Of a DNA stretch of 64,000 nucleotides, positions 27,635-36,320 are shown one piece after another. The notes below the pieces were generated by a model. That model did no database searches. It had not been told where the DNA came from and was given only the letters and a program-made list of their open reading frames with translations. This DNA is from Simplicispira lacusdiani (GTDB lineage Bacteria; Pseudomonadota; Gammaproteobacteria; Burkholderiales; Burkholderiaceae_C), in assembly GCF_003604195.1 (NCBI RefSeq), contig NZ_QXGR01000001.1, positions 186,001 through 250,000 of the forward strand. Direction: 5' to 3'. Position numbers and translations under genes: made by a program. How positions within the stretch are numbered: position 1 is the first letter of the stretch; every line of letters begins with the position of its first letter.

Positions 27635-28230
27635 AGGGCTTTCCGGGTAACGAGGGCACCTCCCTTGCTCAGGGTAGGCACGGTGGTACGGGCCGATCGC
27701 ACGGGCATTCAATACAGCCATGGTAAAGCCCCGGCCGCCGGCACCAGTACGCCGTGCGCAACACGTCCCTAGTGTCCTGTGTCAGGACAATGCTAAACAA
27801 GTACCGTCAAAGCGTTTACTCGGACTGATGGTGGTTCGATTTCGCACAAACAGGCTGCCAAGCGACCATCTTGGGCTCTGCGGGACCTGTTCTTCATGCC
27901 TGTCGCCTGTCTACCTCCCTCATGGACGCACCCGTGCCATCAGACGTTGTCGACCAAGGTAACAGCTGGCCTGCACCTAGGCGGTGAACGCGCTCATGGC
28001 GTTCTTAACAAGGCCTCGCTAGCGCGCTTTGCCGAACTCCACACTCGCTGGACCAGCGCCGAACATATGCTCAACCCTCGCTGGGTACGTTGGTTCGTGA
28101 AATCTTTGGACTCGGACATCTTGCCCTCGATTTGAGCCTTCTGACTGGCATAGGCCGAGTCACCGTGCTCTCTTGCCATGCAGGAAATCGGACACTGCAC
28201 TCGAAGCTGGTTCGCGTCGAGAACATAACT
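27635..28230. other. gene-poor left flank of the restriction-modification island
   Basis: About 600 bases with no gene I can support. It marks the shift from high-GC host sequence to lower-GC island sequence. It contains the palindrome at 27773-27789. Short open frames here (for example on the plus strand near 27.9-28.1 kb) show no family resemblance and probably are relics of mobile DNA. Confidence 0.5.
27773..27789. repeat. TGTCCTG palindrome at the left island border
   Basis: TGTCCTG-tgt-CAGGACA, a perfect 7-bp inverted repeat. The same TGTCCTG(A) sequence forms the ends of the IS630 remnant at 30666 and 31420. It may be the remains of two joined IS ends. Confidence 0.45.
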
Positions 28231-28653
28231 ATGCTCACCAATATGGACAAGCTCTCCAAAGAGGATCGGCACCAACTCATGTCCCGAATCAGGTCGGTGG
28301 ACACTGCACCGGAAATGGCTGTTCGCCGGCTCCTGCACCGACTGGGCTACCGCTATGTCCTGCATGACAAACGACTGCCCGGCACACCCGATTTGGTCTT
28401 TCCTTCTCGGCGGAAGGTCATTTTTGTCCATGGCTGCTTCTGGCATGGCCACTCGTGCGGCCGAGGTTTCAAGCCAAAAACCAACGCCGATTTCTGGGCG
28501 TCCAAAATTTTCGACAACCGCAAACGCGACGCAAAAAACTTGCGCGAGCTGCGTCGGCTAGGCTGGTCTGTGCTCAATATTTGGGAGTGTGCGACAGTGC
28601 CGGGCAGATCGGTAATCCTGGAAGCGAGGCTCGTGCGCTTTTTGGAGTCATGA
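28231..28653 (+). CDS. vsr: very short patch repair endonuclease Vsr
   Basis: About 140 residues. Vsr nicks beside T:G mismatches that arise when 5-methylcytosine deaminates. Visible are SRIRSVDTAPEMAVRRLLHRLGYRY, the catalytic LPGTPDLVFP (Asp54), FVHGCFWHGHSC with the metal/zinc-binding His and Cys (67-76), and the C-terminal LGWSVLNIWEC. The ATG at 28231 is used; 28243 is an alternative. It travels with the C5 methyltransferase 133 bases downstream, as expected for a repair partner of a 5mC system. Lower GC than the flanking chromosome. Confidence 0.93.
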   Translation: MLTNMDKLSKEDRHQLMSRIRSVDTAPEMAVRRLLHRLGYRYVLHDKRLPGTPDLVFPSRRKVIFVHGCFWHGHSCGRGFKPKTNADFWASKIFDNRKRDAKNLRELRRLGWSVLNIWECATVPGRSVILEARLVRFLES

Positions 28654-28786
28654 ATCGACACCTCGCAATTTTCTTACATCGCACGACCTGAGGCGCTAGA
28701 TAATCCAATAGGAAAAGGTGTAAAAGCAAGCGAGAATACTGTGGTTTCATACAGATTTCCGCTCGCTACCACCTCAGAGGGACTAC

Positions 28787-29917
28787 ATGCCATACGAACT
28801 AACGCAAGAACAACGAGACAAATACCGCGCTACCTCGATTCGCTCTCAGCAGCGAAAGCAAGCCCTCCAAAATCGCAAGTCCGTTAAGCACGAGTCGCCA
28901 CTTCGAGGCGACCGCCTTGATCCTGCCGACCTCATGCCGCTGCTTCCGCAGAATGGGCTGTCATGCATGTCGCTGTTCTCCGGAGGCGGCGGGCTTGATC
29001 TGGGGTTTGAACGCGCAGGCTATGACCACCGCACATCCTTCGAACTGCTTGACATCTGCGGTGAAACATTTCGGCTCAATCGGCCAGATTGGGACGTACG
29101 TGCAGGCTCTGCAGCCGGCGATGTAACGAAGGTGAAATTCTCTTCATTTCGAAGCGTTGACGTTGTGCACGGCGGTCCACCGTGCCAGCCTTTCTCGGTC
29201 GCCGGGAAACAGGCTGGCGCTCAGGACCCTAGGAACATGTGGGGCGAGTTCGTCCGCTGCATTCAACAGGTGCGACCGCGCGCTTTCATTGCCGAAAATG
29301 TCGTTGGCCTCCTGGACAAGAAGTTCGACTCATTTGTTCAACACGTCATCGTTGACCCATTGCAGGGCCAGTACACCATCTTCAAGTTCAAGCTTGCCGC
29401 CCATGACTTCGGTGTTCCCCAAGCCCGGCGCCGAGTGTTTTTCGTCGGTTTCCGCGCTGCCCGAGATGCAGCACGCTGGGTAGAGCCAGCGCCCACGCAT
29501 GGAGACGATGGCACGCTGTTCGGCCCACTGCTGCCTAGGAACACCGCGCGTGCCAGCCTCGGTCTGCCGAGCATCGGCTATGACGACGTGGCACCCACGC
29601 TGCGATCCGGCTTCACTGGGCCAAGAAACACAACTGGAATTCTGAACAGCAAGGCATCCCTCAAGGTCTGGAACGATCTGCGCATTTGGCCGAATGGCGT
29701 TCAGCGGACTCATGAGCTGGCTGTCGCCTATCCGCCCGAGAACGGCCACTTCCGCCTATCAGTAGAAGACTGTGCTTTGTTGCAGGGATTTCCTGCAGAC
29801 TGGAAGTTCTCTGGAGCGGTGTATCAGGTCATCGGCCAAATCGGGAACAGCGTCTGCCCTCCCGTCGCTTATGCGGTTGCTCGTCAGGTTGCTAAGGCCC
29901 TCGGAGCCGTTGAATGA
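28787..29917 (+). CDS. DNA (cytosine-5-)-methyltransferase of a type II restriction system
   Basis: 376 residues with the C5-methyltransferase motifs in order: I (SLFSGGGGLDLGF, about 63-74, AdoMet), IV (GGPPCQPFS, catalytic Cys133), VI (ENV, 170-172), VIII (PQARRRVFFVG, about 211-221), a target-recognition region about 225-335, and X (GQIGNSVCPPVAYAV). An extra polar N-terminal stretch of about 55 residues precedes motif I and could have a regulatory role. Its stop overlaps the next gene's start (ATGA). Target sequence unknown. Codon use and GC are unlike the host genes around the island. Confidence 0.95.
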   Translation: MPYELTQEQRDKYRATSIRSQQRKQALQNRKSVKHESPLRGDRLDPADLMPLLPQNGLSCMSLFSGGGGLDLGFERAGYDHRTSFELLDICGETFRLNRPDWDVRAGSAAGDVTKVKFSSFRSVDVVHGGPPCQPFSVAGKQAGAQDPRNMWGEFVRCIQQVRPRAFIAENVVGLLDKKFDSFVQHVIVDPLQGQYTIFKFKLAAHDFGVPQARRRVFFVGFRAARDAARWVEPAPTHGDDGTLFGPLLPRNTARASLGLPSIGYDDVAPTLRSGFTGPRNTTGILNSKASLKVWNDLRIWPNGVQRTHELAVAYPPENGHFRLSVEDCALLQGFPADWKFSGAVYQVIGQIGNSVCPPVAYAVARQVAKALGAVE

Positions 29918-30660
29918 CCGTTCAAGATGATGAACGTGAGCGTGAGCTCGTCCGCATGTTTAACCTTGATTGGGACCCCGAGCACCAGCGGCATGGGGTC
30001 GACGCTCTTTTGAGGAACATCGAGGTCGATGGTCGGCGCTACCAGTTCGAGGTCGAGGTCAAATCTTCGACCGACTTCAGCATTGGGACGGCTCGCGACT
30101 TTGGGATGGAGCACATCAGGCGGTGGCGCTCAATGCTTTTCGTCCTGGGGTTCTACTCAAAGGTTCGAGGACGCCCGGAACTGCAGAAAGCGCTCTGCCT
30201 GACACCCATGGATATGGAGCCTTGGATTGCCGAGAAGGAAGCTCAGATCCTGATTGACTTCCGCCTTGCTGCCAGAGCGCCGCTCAAGCTTGAATTGGAC
30301 GACCTCTTCGCCGTTGTGGGCGAGCAGGTTACATATTCGATCGGCGACGCCAAGAAGCTTCACAAGCTTCAATGGAGCGCGCTGCAGTATGAGGAGGCAG
30401 CGGACATGATGGTAGACGGCACCCCTCGAATTTCGCCAACCGGGATGCTCAAAATCCTCAGGTTGAGGGCCCAATACATCGCTGAGCGCGGCTCAACAGT
30501 CAACAACCCTCATGTCAGCAAGACCTTCGTCAGACAGTTCTTCGGCACAGATCGGGAGGTTGTTGGAAACGCTTGGGCCGAAAGCATCCGCAATGTAGCT
30601 AAAACCTTCATCCGCGAGCACCCGGAACATCCTGCGGCTGTTCTAGTCCAGGCCACATAG
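29914..30660 (+). CDS. candidate type II restriction endonuclease (PD-(D/E)XK-like)
   Basis: 248 residues, 4-base overlap with the methyltransferase gene, so they are translated together. I do not recognise the family from sequence. A possible nuclease core is visible: GVDALL (Asp30) followed by a strand ending FEVEVKS (Glu48, Lys50), which fits the D-x(n)-ExK spacing of the PD-(D/E)XK fold. The rest is basic and helical (KKLHKLQWSALQYEEAAD; SPTGMLKILRLRAQY). Position after vsr and the methyltransferase makes it the cognate nuclease. Confident as a gene, moderate as endonuclease. Confidence 0.75.
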   Translation: MTVQDDERERELVRMFNLDWDPEHQRHGVDALLRNIEVDGRRYQFEVEVKSSTDFSIGTARDFGMEHIRRWRSMLFVLGFYSKVRGRPELQKALCLTPMDMEPWIAEKEAQILIDFRLAARAPLKLELDDLFAVVGEQVTYSIGDAKKLHKLQWSALQYEEAADMMVDGTPRISPTGMLKILRLRAQYIAERGSTVNNPHVSKTFVRQFFGTDREVVGNAWAESIRNVAKTFIREHPEHPAAVLVQAT

Positions 30661-30665
30661 CCCAG

Positions 30666-31420
30666 TGTCCTGAAACTGGACAGTGAGCGACCTGCAGGTG
30701 CCACACACTGAAGCTCACGCATCATGGTGCGCGAGATAGGCTTGACGCAAACGCCCGTTTCGCGCATCTGGCGTGCCTTCGGCCTACAGCCGCACCACCA
30801 AGAAACATTTAAGCTATCCACCGATTCGATATTCGCGGATAAGGCGTGCGACGTTGCGAGACTATGCTTGCCCCTTCGCTCAAGGCCCTGATGCTGTGTG
30901 TGGCGAGACGGGCCAAATTCAGGCTCTGGACAGTATCCAGCCGACGCTACCATTGGCGCCAGGCATCCCATATGCGACGCACACACGACTACGACTGCCA
31001 TTGCACGACCACTGTTCGCAGCGCTTTCATCGCCACAGGGCAAGTCATCGGTGAACTCCCCCGATGCCATCGCAGCGCAGAGTTTCTGCATTTCTGCGCA
31101 CCACCGAGGTCAACGTGCCGCAACAGGTGGACGGGCACCTAGTGATGGACAATTGCGACTCGCACAAGACCAAGAGCATCAAGGCATGGCTGGCGCACCA
31201 TCCCCGGCTCCACGCCCACGTCGGCTTCCTGGCCCAACCAGATCGAGCGCTGGCTTGCCACCCTCACCCAAAAGTATTTGCGCCGCAGCACGCCCCCCCG
31301 GCAACTGCAGGCCATCCACGAGTACCTGAGCATAAAGAATGCCAATCCCAAGCTACTCGTCTGGTGCAAGACCGCTAACCGCATTGAGTAATTTTGTTTG
31401 TGAACTTCTAGCTCAGGACA
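30666..31420 (+). mobile_element. decayed IS630-family insertion sequence
   Basis: A 755-base remnant bounded by inverted 8-mers: TGTCCTGA at 30666-30673 and TCAGGACA at 31413-31420. It contains the broken transposase at 30724-31390. The left end is 6 bases after the nuclease stop; the right end is directly against the stop codon of the zinc-ribbon gene at 31421. A complete IS630 element is about 1.1 kb, so part of the 5' region is lost. Confidence 0.65.
30724..31390 (+). pseudogene. IS630-family transposase remnant, frameshifted
   Basis: Pieces of an IS630/Tc1-like DDE transposase can be followed through several frames: MVREIGLTQTPVSRIWRAFG and LQPHHQETFKLSTDSIF at the start, GQIQALDSIQPTLPL (first Asp region degraded), THDYDCHCTTTVRSAF and IATGQVIGELPRCHR, then HLVMDNCDSHKTKSIKAWLA (second Asp), and finally SWPNQIERWLATLTQKYLRR (catalytic Glu) to a TAA at the 3' end. 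At least three frame changes and the missing N-terminus mean it is inactive. Confidence 0.8.
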
Positions 31421-32149
31421 TTAGCGCGTGAGCACCTTCCAGACCATCTCCACACCGGCGGCCAGCAGGTCGCCGGTCAGCTCCTGCTGGGTCCGGCCCT
31501 GGCCAAAGGCCATCTGCTGCTGGCGCTCGCGCTCGGCGCGGCTGCGGTCGCGCTCCAGGGCGACCAGGGCGTCGCCGATGTCCACGGGGGACGCCGCCGG
31601 GGATCGCGCGCCCGGCGCGTAGCCGTCGAGCGCCTTGCGCACGGCATCCGGGTCGAGCAGCGAGAAAGCGGCGCGGCAGTAGGGGCAGGCGTGGTCCTTG
31701 CGGATGTCCACCGGCGCGCCGCAGCTGGTGCAGTACACCGCGCCGACGCGCTTGGCCAGGTCCTGCACCTCGGCCGGCGTCATGTGGCGCACGAAGCCCT
31801 TTTCCACCATGAACGAGGCGAAGGTGCTGAAGCGCCCGTGCCGCGCCGCGCAGCGGTAGGTGATGTAGCGCCCGCTGCGCACCACGTCGAAGCCCTGCGC
31901 CAGCGTTTTGCGGCAGCGCGGGCAGTCCATCTGGCGTTGCAGCGGGTGGCGCTGGTCGCCCCGGTGCTCGTGCAGCAGGCGGAACAGTTCCACCACGGCG
32001 GCGGGCTGGAGCTGGAGGTTCTCGTTCTGATCCAGCCACAGGCCCTGGCAGGCATAGCAGATGTCCAGCTCCAGCATCTGGCCCGAGCGGGCCATGAAGC
32101 GGTGGACTTCCATGGGCTGGCGGCAGGAGGGGCAGGCGGCGGTGGTCAT
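31421..32149 (-). CDS. TFIIB-type zinc-ribbon protein
   Basis: 242 residues. The N-terminus is a zf-TFIIB domain (CPSCRQPM...LDICYACQGLWLDQNE, two CxxC pairs); two more CxxC pairs follow (DCPRCRK, later YCTSCGAPVDIRKDHACPYC). The C-terminal part is polar with a helix (ERDRSRAERERQQQM) and no membrane span. Function unknown; such proteins are small zinc-binding factors. The IS630 remnant ends against its stop codon, so the terminal residues could have been altered by the insertion. Confidence 0.8.
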   Translation of the reverse strand: MTTAACPSCRQPMEVHRFMARSGQMLELDICYACQGLWLDQNENLQLQPAAVVELFRLLHEHRGDQRHPLQRQMDCPRCRKTLAQGFDVVRSGRYITYRCAARHGRFSTFASFMVEKGFVRHMTPAEVQDLAKRVGAVYCTSCGAPVDIRKDHACPYCRAAFSLLDPDAVRKALDGYAPGARSPAASPVDIGDALVALERDRSRAERERQQQMAFGQGRTQQELTGDLLAAGVEMVWKVLTR

Positions 32150-32174
32150 GGCGGGAAAGAAGGGCGTGAAGCGG

Positions 32175-32654
32175 TCAGGGCCGGAGGGAGCGCTCCATCA
32201 TGCGGCCGCGCAATTCCTCGCTGCCCGAGACGTCGAGCGCTTCGTGCAGCGTGCGGCGGCCCGTGGGCGGCTCGGCGCGCCCGGGCGCCTTGGCGGCGCT
32301 TGGGGGCGACGGCAGCACGGTGACGTTGCCGCCCTCAATGGCGGCCACGCGCGCGCCGGCACCACAGGCCTGGTCGGTGTAAAGCACCTCCTTGCCGCGG
32401 ATGCATTTCTTGAGCTTGCCGGGCTCGTTCTCGGCGGCCAGCCCCGGGTCGGTGCCACTGGCGGCCGGCCGGGGGGCGCCGTCGCGCACGCTGCCGTTGT
32501 CGAACCGGATCGGCGCGCCGCCCGCGCCACCCGGGCGCAGCACGGCCTGCACCAGTTCATGGTGGCGGTAGCGCCAGGCCGTGCTGGCGACGGCCAGGAC
32601 GGCAAAACCCACCAGCAGGGCGCGCAGGGTCCGTTGGTTGAAGTGCAGTGGCAT
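32175..32654 (-). CDS. membrane-anchored protein with DUF4124-like C-terminus
   Basis: About 159 residues. One N-terminal membrane span (LRALLVGFAVLAVASTAW), a linker, then a short domain containing KKCIRGKEVLYTDQACGAG, which resembles DUF4124 (two cysteines, K/Y-T-D-x-x-C). It would face the periplasm. Start uncertain between 32654 and 32669; neither has a good ribosome site. It lies 25 bases downstream of the zinc-ribbon gene's start side and is divergent from the permease at 32808. Confidence 0.65.
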   Translation of the reverse strand: MPLHFNQRTLRALLVGFAVLAVASTAWRYRHHELVQAVLRPGGAGGAPIRFDNGSVRDGAPRPAASGTDPGLAAENEPGKLKKCIRGKEVLYTDQACGAGARVAAIEGGNVTVLPSPPSAAKAPGRAEPPTGRRTLHEALDVSGSEELRGRMMERSLRP

Positions 32655-32807
32655 CGCCCGAAACAACATGGCCAGGAAGGAGTGAGCCGCCACTCTAGCC
32701 GACAAAAGCCCCCTGGACACCCAGGCGCGTGGCGCGCGCCGCCGCCGAACCCCAAACCGCCGCATTTCGCGTAGCATCGCCGCCACCAATACATCGAGGG
32801 AACCACC

Positions 32808-34094
32808 ATGGGTATGTTTGACTGGCAGGAAAAGAGCGCCGACGTGCTGGCGCAAGGCGGCGTGATCGGGCCGCACGAACGGTTGCCATGGCCGCAGACG
32901 GCCGTGATGGGCGTGCAGCACGTGATCGCGATGTTCGGCGCCACGGTGCTCGCCCCCATCCTCATGGGCTTCGACCCGAACCTGGCCATCCTGATGAGCG
33001 GCATCGGCACGCTGATCTTCTTCCTCATCACCGGCGGCAAGGTGCCGAGCTACCTGGGGTCGAGCTTCGCCTTCATCGGCGTGGTGATCGCGGCCACGGC
33101 CTACGCGGGCAAGGGGCCGAACGCCAACATCGGCGTGGCGCTGGGCGGCATCATCGCCTGCGGCCTGGTCTACACCCTGGTGGGCGCCATCGTGCAGATG
33201 GTGGGCACGGGCTGGATCGAGCGCTTCATGCCGCCCGTGGTGACGGGTTCGGTGGTGGCGGTGATCGGCCTGAACCTGGCCGGCATCCCCATCAAGAACA
33301 TGGCGGCGAGCAACTTCGACAGCTGGATGCAGGTGGTGACCTTCATCAGCGTGGGCCTGGTGGCCGTGCTCACGCGCGGCATGGTGCAGCGCCTGTTGAT
33401 CCTGGTGGGCCTGATCGTGGCCAGCCTGGTCTATGCCGTGCTGACCAACGGCCTGGGCCTGGGCAAGCCCATGGACCTGACCGCCCTGGCCAACGCGCCC
33501 TGGTTCGGCCTGCCCAACTTCGCCGCGCCCGTGTTCAGCGGCCCGGCCATGCTGCTGATCGCCCCGGTGGCCATCATCCTGGTGGCCGAGAACCTGGGCC
33601 ACATCAAGGCCGTGACGGCCATGACCGGCCAGAACCTGGACAAGTACATGGGCCGCGCCTTCATCGGCGACGGCGTGGCCACCATGGTCAGCGGCGCCGC
33701 CGGCGGCACCGGCGTGACCACCTACGCCGAGAACATCGGCGTGATGGCCGCCACCAAGATCTACTCCACCGCCGTGTTCCTGGTGGCCGCGCTGATCGCC
33801 GTGGTGCTGGGCTTCTCGCCCAAGTTCGGCGCCGTGATCCAGACCATCCCACTGCCGGTGATGGGCGGCGTGTCCATCGTGGTGTTCGGCCTGATCGCCG
33901 TGGCCGGCGCCAAGATCTGGGTGGACAACAAGGTCGATTTCTCGCAGAACAAGAACCTCATCGTGGCCGCCATCACGCTCATCCTGGGCACGGGCGACTT
34001 CACGCTGAAGTTCGGCCAGTTCGCGCTCGGCGGCATCGGCACCGCGACCTTCGGCGCCATCCTGCTGTACGCGCTGCTCGACCGCGAAAATTGA
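32808..34094 (+). CDS. uracil/xanthine permease (NCS2/NAT family)
   Basis: 428 residues, about 14 membrane spans. Family motifs: VLAPILMGFDPNLAILMSGIGTL, the substrate-binding glutamate region LVAENLGHIKAVTAMTG, and the Gly-rich TTYAENIGVMAATKIYS. It imports nucleobases with protons. It is closest to UraA/RutG-like uracil carriers by the AENLGHI motif; xanthine specificity is not excluded. The ATG at 32808 has a usable purine-rich site upstream (GAGGGAACCACC). Its stop codon overlaps a candidate FNR-like site. Confidence 0.9.
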   Translation: MGMFDWQEKSADVLAQGGVIGPHERLPWPQTAVMGVQHVIAMFGATVLAPILMGFDPNLAILMSGIGTLIFFLITGGKVPSYLGSSFAFIGVVIAATAYAGKGPNANIGVALGGIIACGLVYTLVGAIVQMVGTGWIERFMPPVVTGSVVAVIGLNLAGIPIKNMAASNFDSWMQVVTFISVGLVAVLTRGMVQRLLILVGLIVASLVYAVLTNGLGLGKPMDLTALANAPWFGLPNFAAPVFSGPAMLLIAPVAIILVAENLGHIKAVTAMTGQNLDKYMGRAFIGDGVATMVSGAAGGTGVTTYAENIGVMAATKIYSTAVFLVAALIAVVLGFSPKFGAVIQTIPLPVMGGVSIVVFGLIAVAGAKIWVDNKVDFSQNKNLIVAAITLILGTGDFTLKFGQFALGGIGTATFGAILLYALLDREN

Positions 34095-34124
34095 TCGACG
34101 TCAATTGACGTCAGGGTAAACCCT
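34091..34124 (+). promoter_or_regulatory. compound operator region before the CoA-hydrolase gene
   Basis: Three overlapping signals: TTGAT-cgac-GTCAA (34091-34104), one base off an FNR box; a perfect 16-bp palindrome GACGTCAATTGACGTC (34097-34112); and AGGGTAAACCCT (34113-34124), the reverse complement of the motif at 5706. They lie about 75-105 bases before the gene at 34198. Confidence 0.45.
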
Positions 34125-34136
34125 TGGCTCCCGAGG

Positions 34137-34159
34137 CGCCCCGGATACACTCCGGGGCG
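34137..34159. repeat. stem-loop CGCCCCGGA/TCCGGGGCG
   Basis: Perfect 9-bp inverted repeat with a 5-base loop between the permease and CoA-hydrolase genes. No T-run follows, so it is more likely an mRNA stem or attenuator than a simple terminator. Confidence 0.4.
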
Positions 34160-34197
34160 TATCCGCCGCCGCCGCGCGGCCTTCCAGGAGTTTGCCC

Positions 34198-35715
34198 ATG
34201 TCCAAGAACCACCGCATCCACCACCCCGTCCTGCAGCAGCGCGTCATGTCGGCCGACGAGGCCGCCGCGCTGATCCCGGCGGGGGCCAACGTGGGCATGA
34301 GCGGGTTCACCGGCTCGGGTTCGCCCAAGTCCGTGCCGCAGGCGCTGGCGCGGCGCATCGAAAGCCTCAACGCCCAGGGCAAGGGCTTCAAGATCGGCCT
34401 GTGGACCGGCGCCTCGACCGGCCCCGAACTCGACGGCGCGCTCGCCAAGGTGGACGGCATCGAGATGCGCATGCCCTACCAGTCCGACCCGACCTGCCGC
34501 CAGCGCATCAACGCCGGCCAGATGCAGTACATGGACATCCACCTCTCGCACGTGGCGCAGTTCGTGTGGTTCGGCTTCATGGGCCACCTCGACGTGGCCG
34601 TGGTCGAAGTGGCCGGCATCCTGCCCGACGGGCGCCTGATCCCCTCCGCCTCCGTGGGCAACAACAAGACCTGGCTGGACCTGGCCGACAAGGTGATCCT
34701 GGAGGTCAACCACGGCCAGAACGCCGGCCTGGAGGGCATGCACGACATCTACTACGGCACCGACCTGCCGCCCAACCGCCGCCCGATCCCGCTGCTGCGC
34801 CCGGACGACCGCATCGGCGAGCCCTACCTGCGCTGCGACCCGAGCAAGGTGATCGCCGTGGTGGAAACCCACAAGGCCGACCGCAACCCGACCTTCACGC
34901 CGCCCGACGAGAACTCGCAACGCATCGCCGGCCACATCATCGAGTTCCTGCAGCACGAGGTGAAGGCCGGGCGCATGCCCAAGGAGCTGCTGCCGCTGCA
35001 ATCGGGCGTGGGCAACATCGCCAACGCCGTGCTGGCGGGCCTGAACGAGGGGCCGTTCGAGAACCTCACGGCCTACACCGAGGTGCTGCAGGACGGCATG
35101 CTCGACATGCTGCGCTCGGGCAAGCTGCGCAGCGCCTCGGCCACCGCGCTGTCGCTGGGTCCGCAGGCGGCCGCCGACTTCAACGAGAACATCGACTTCT
35201 ACCGCGAGCGCATCGTGCTGCGCCCGCAGGAGATCAGCAACCACCCCGAGGTGATCCGCCGCCTGGGCCTGATCTCGATGAACGCCATGATCGAGGCCGA
35301 CATCTACGGCAACGTCAACTCCACCCACCTCATGGGCACCAGCATCATGAACGGCATCGGCGGCTCGGGCGACTTCGCGCGCAACGCCTACCTGTCGATC
35401 TTCATGACGCCCTCGCTGGCCAAGGGCGGCGCCATCTCGTGCATCGTGCCCATGGCCTCGCACGTGGACCACACCGAGCACGACGTGCAGATCATCGTCA
35501 CCGAACAGGGCCTGGCCGACCTGCGCGGCCACTCGCCCTCGCAGCGCGCGGCCATCATCATCGAGCGCTGCGCCCACCCGGACTACCGCGACGCGCTGCG
35601 CGACTACGTGGCCCGCGCCAAGAAGGGCTCCATGGGCCAGCACACGCCGCACCTGCTGGACGAGGCGCTGGGCTGGCACAGCCGCTACGTGAAAACCGGC
35701 ACCATGCGCGCCTGA
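34198..35715 (+). CDS. acetyl-CoA hydrolase / succinyl-CoA:acetate CoA-transferase family protein
   Basis: 505 residues, the length of the Cat1/AarC family. The CoA-binding and catalytic segments are visible: SGVGNIANAVLAGL and FENLTAYTEVLQDGMLDML with the nucleophile glutamate, then GGSGDFARNAYLSIF and the C-terminal VTEQGLADLRG. It moves CoA between succinyl-, acetyl- or propionyl-CoA and the free acids, or hydrolyses acetyl-CoA. The ATG at 34198 has AGGAG 7 bases upstream. The preceding palindrome and FNR-like box suggest control by oxygen or carbon state. Confidence 0.9.
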   Translation: MSKNHRIHHPVLQQRVMSADEAAALIPAGANVGMSGFTGSGSPKSVPQALARRIESLNAQGKGFKIGLWTGASTGPELDGALAKVDGIEMRMPYQSDPTCRQRINAGQMQYMDIHLSHVAQFVWFGFMGHLDVAVVEVAGILPDGRLIPSASVGNNKTWLDLADKVILEVNHGQNAGLEGMHDIYYGTDLPPNRRPIPLLRPDDRIGEPYLRCDPSKVIAVVETHKADRNPTFTPPDENSQRIAGHIIEFLQHEVKAGRMPKELLPLQSGVGNIANAVLAGLNEGPFENLTAYTEVLQDGMLDMLRSGKLRSASATALSLGPQAAADFNENIDFYRERIVLRPQEISNHPEVIRRLGLISMNAMIEADIYGNVNSTHLMGTSIMNGIGGSGDFARNAYLSIFMTPSLAKGGAISCIVPMASHVDHTEHDVQIIVTEQGLADLRGHSPSQRAAIIIERCAHPDYRDALRDYVARAKKGSMGQHTPHLLDEALGWHSRYVKTGTMRA

Positions 35716-35792
35716 ACCGGCGTCGCGCCAGCGACGGGCGGCCGCGCGCGGGGCCGCCCATAATGGCCGCACCCGAACACCGCACCGCCACC

Positions 35793-36218
35793 ATGCCGAC
35801 GATCTGGAAAAAACCCGTTTCCCTGGAACTGCTCAACCAGACCAACGAGCGCACCGCCGCCACCCACCTGGGCATCGAGATCACCGAGGTGGGCGACGAC
35901 TACCTGCGCGGGCGCGTGCCCGTGGACGAGCGCACGCGCCAGCCCTTCGGCATCCTGCACGGCGGCGTGAGCGTGGTGCTGGCCGAGACGCTGGGCTCGA
36001 TCGGCGCCTTCTACGCCTGCCCCGAGGGGCACCGGGGCGTGGGCCTGGACATCAACGCCAACCACATCCGCGCCGTCAGCAGCGGCTGGGTCACGGGCAC
36101 GGCGCGCGCCGTGCACATCGGCCGCACCACGCAGGTGTGGCAGATCGACATGGAGAACGAGGCCGGCGAAACCACCTGCGTCTCGCGCATCACCATGGCC
36201 ATCCTGGCGCCGAGGTAG
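35793..36218 (+). CDS. hotdog-fold acyl-CoA thioesterase (PaaI/MenI type)
   Basis: 141 residues of the hotdog fold: HLGIEITEVGDDYLRGRVPVD, then the signature QPFGILHGGVSVVLAETLGS with the catalytic Glu, and VGLDINANHIRAVSSGWVTG. It hydrolyses small or aromatic acyl-CoAs, such as DHNA-CoA in menaquinone synthesis or phenylacetyl-CoA derivatives. The start at 35793 matches family length; ATG 35763 lies in a probable -10 region (CATAAT). R2 copy c starts 3 bases after the stop. Confidence 0.88.
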   Translation: MPTIWKKPVSLELLNQTNERTAATHLGIEITEVGDDYLRGRVPVDERTRQPFGILHGGVSVVLAETLGSIGAFYACPEGHRGVGLDINANHIRAVSSGWVTGTARAVHIGRTTQVWQIDMENEAGETTCVSRITMAILAPR

Positions 36219-36221
36219 AGA

Positions 36222-36280
36222 CAACCCCCTGTGGCGCGGCGGGGCGGCCCTTGCGCGGTGGCCGCTGGCCTAGGCCGCGC
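36222..36280 (+). repeat. R2 repeat, copy c (short form)
   Basis: CAACCCCCTGTGGCGCGGCG, then GGGCGGCCCTTGCGCGGTGG, then CCGCTGGCCTAGGCCGCG. It is the reverse complement of copy a with the central hairpin segment cleanly missing, and begins 3 bases after the thioesterase stop. Confidence 0.8.
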
Positions 36281-36320
36281 CCATGTTGATGGGCCGTCCA
36301 AGGCGCAAAAGTTTTATTGA

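Noticed and set aside
27896..28135. 79-residue frame in the left flank of the restriction island
   Set aside because: No ribosome site, no family resemblance and unclear composition; left as part of the gene-poor flank.
28071..28452. Minus-strand frame overlapping vsr
   Set aside because: The plus strand encodes a complete Vsr with catalytic residues, so this is a shadow.
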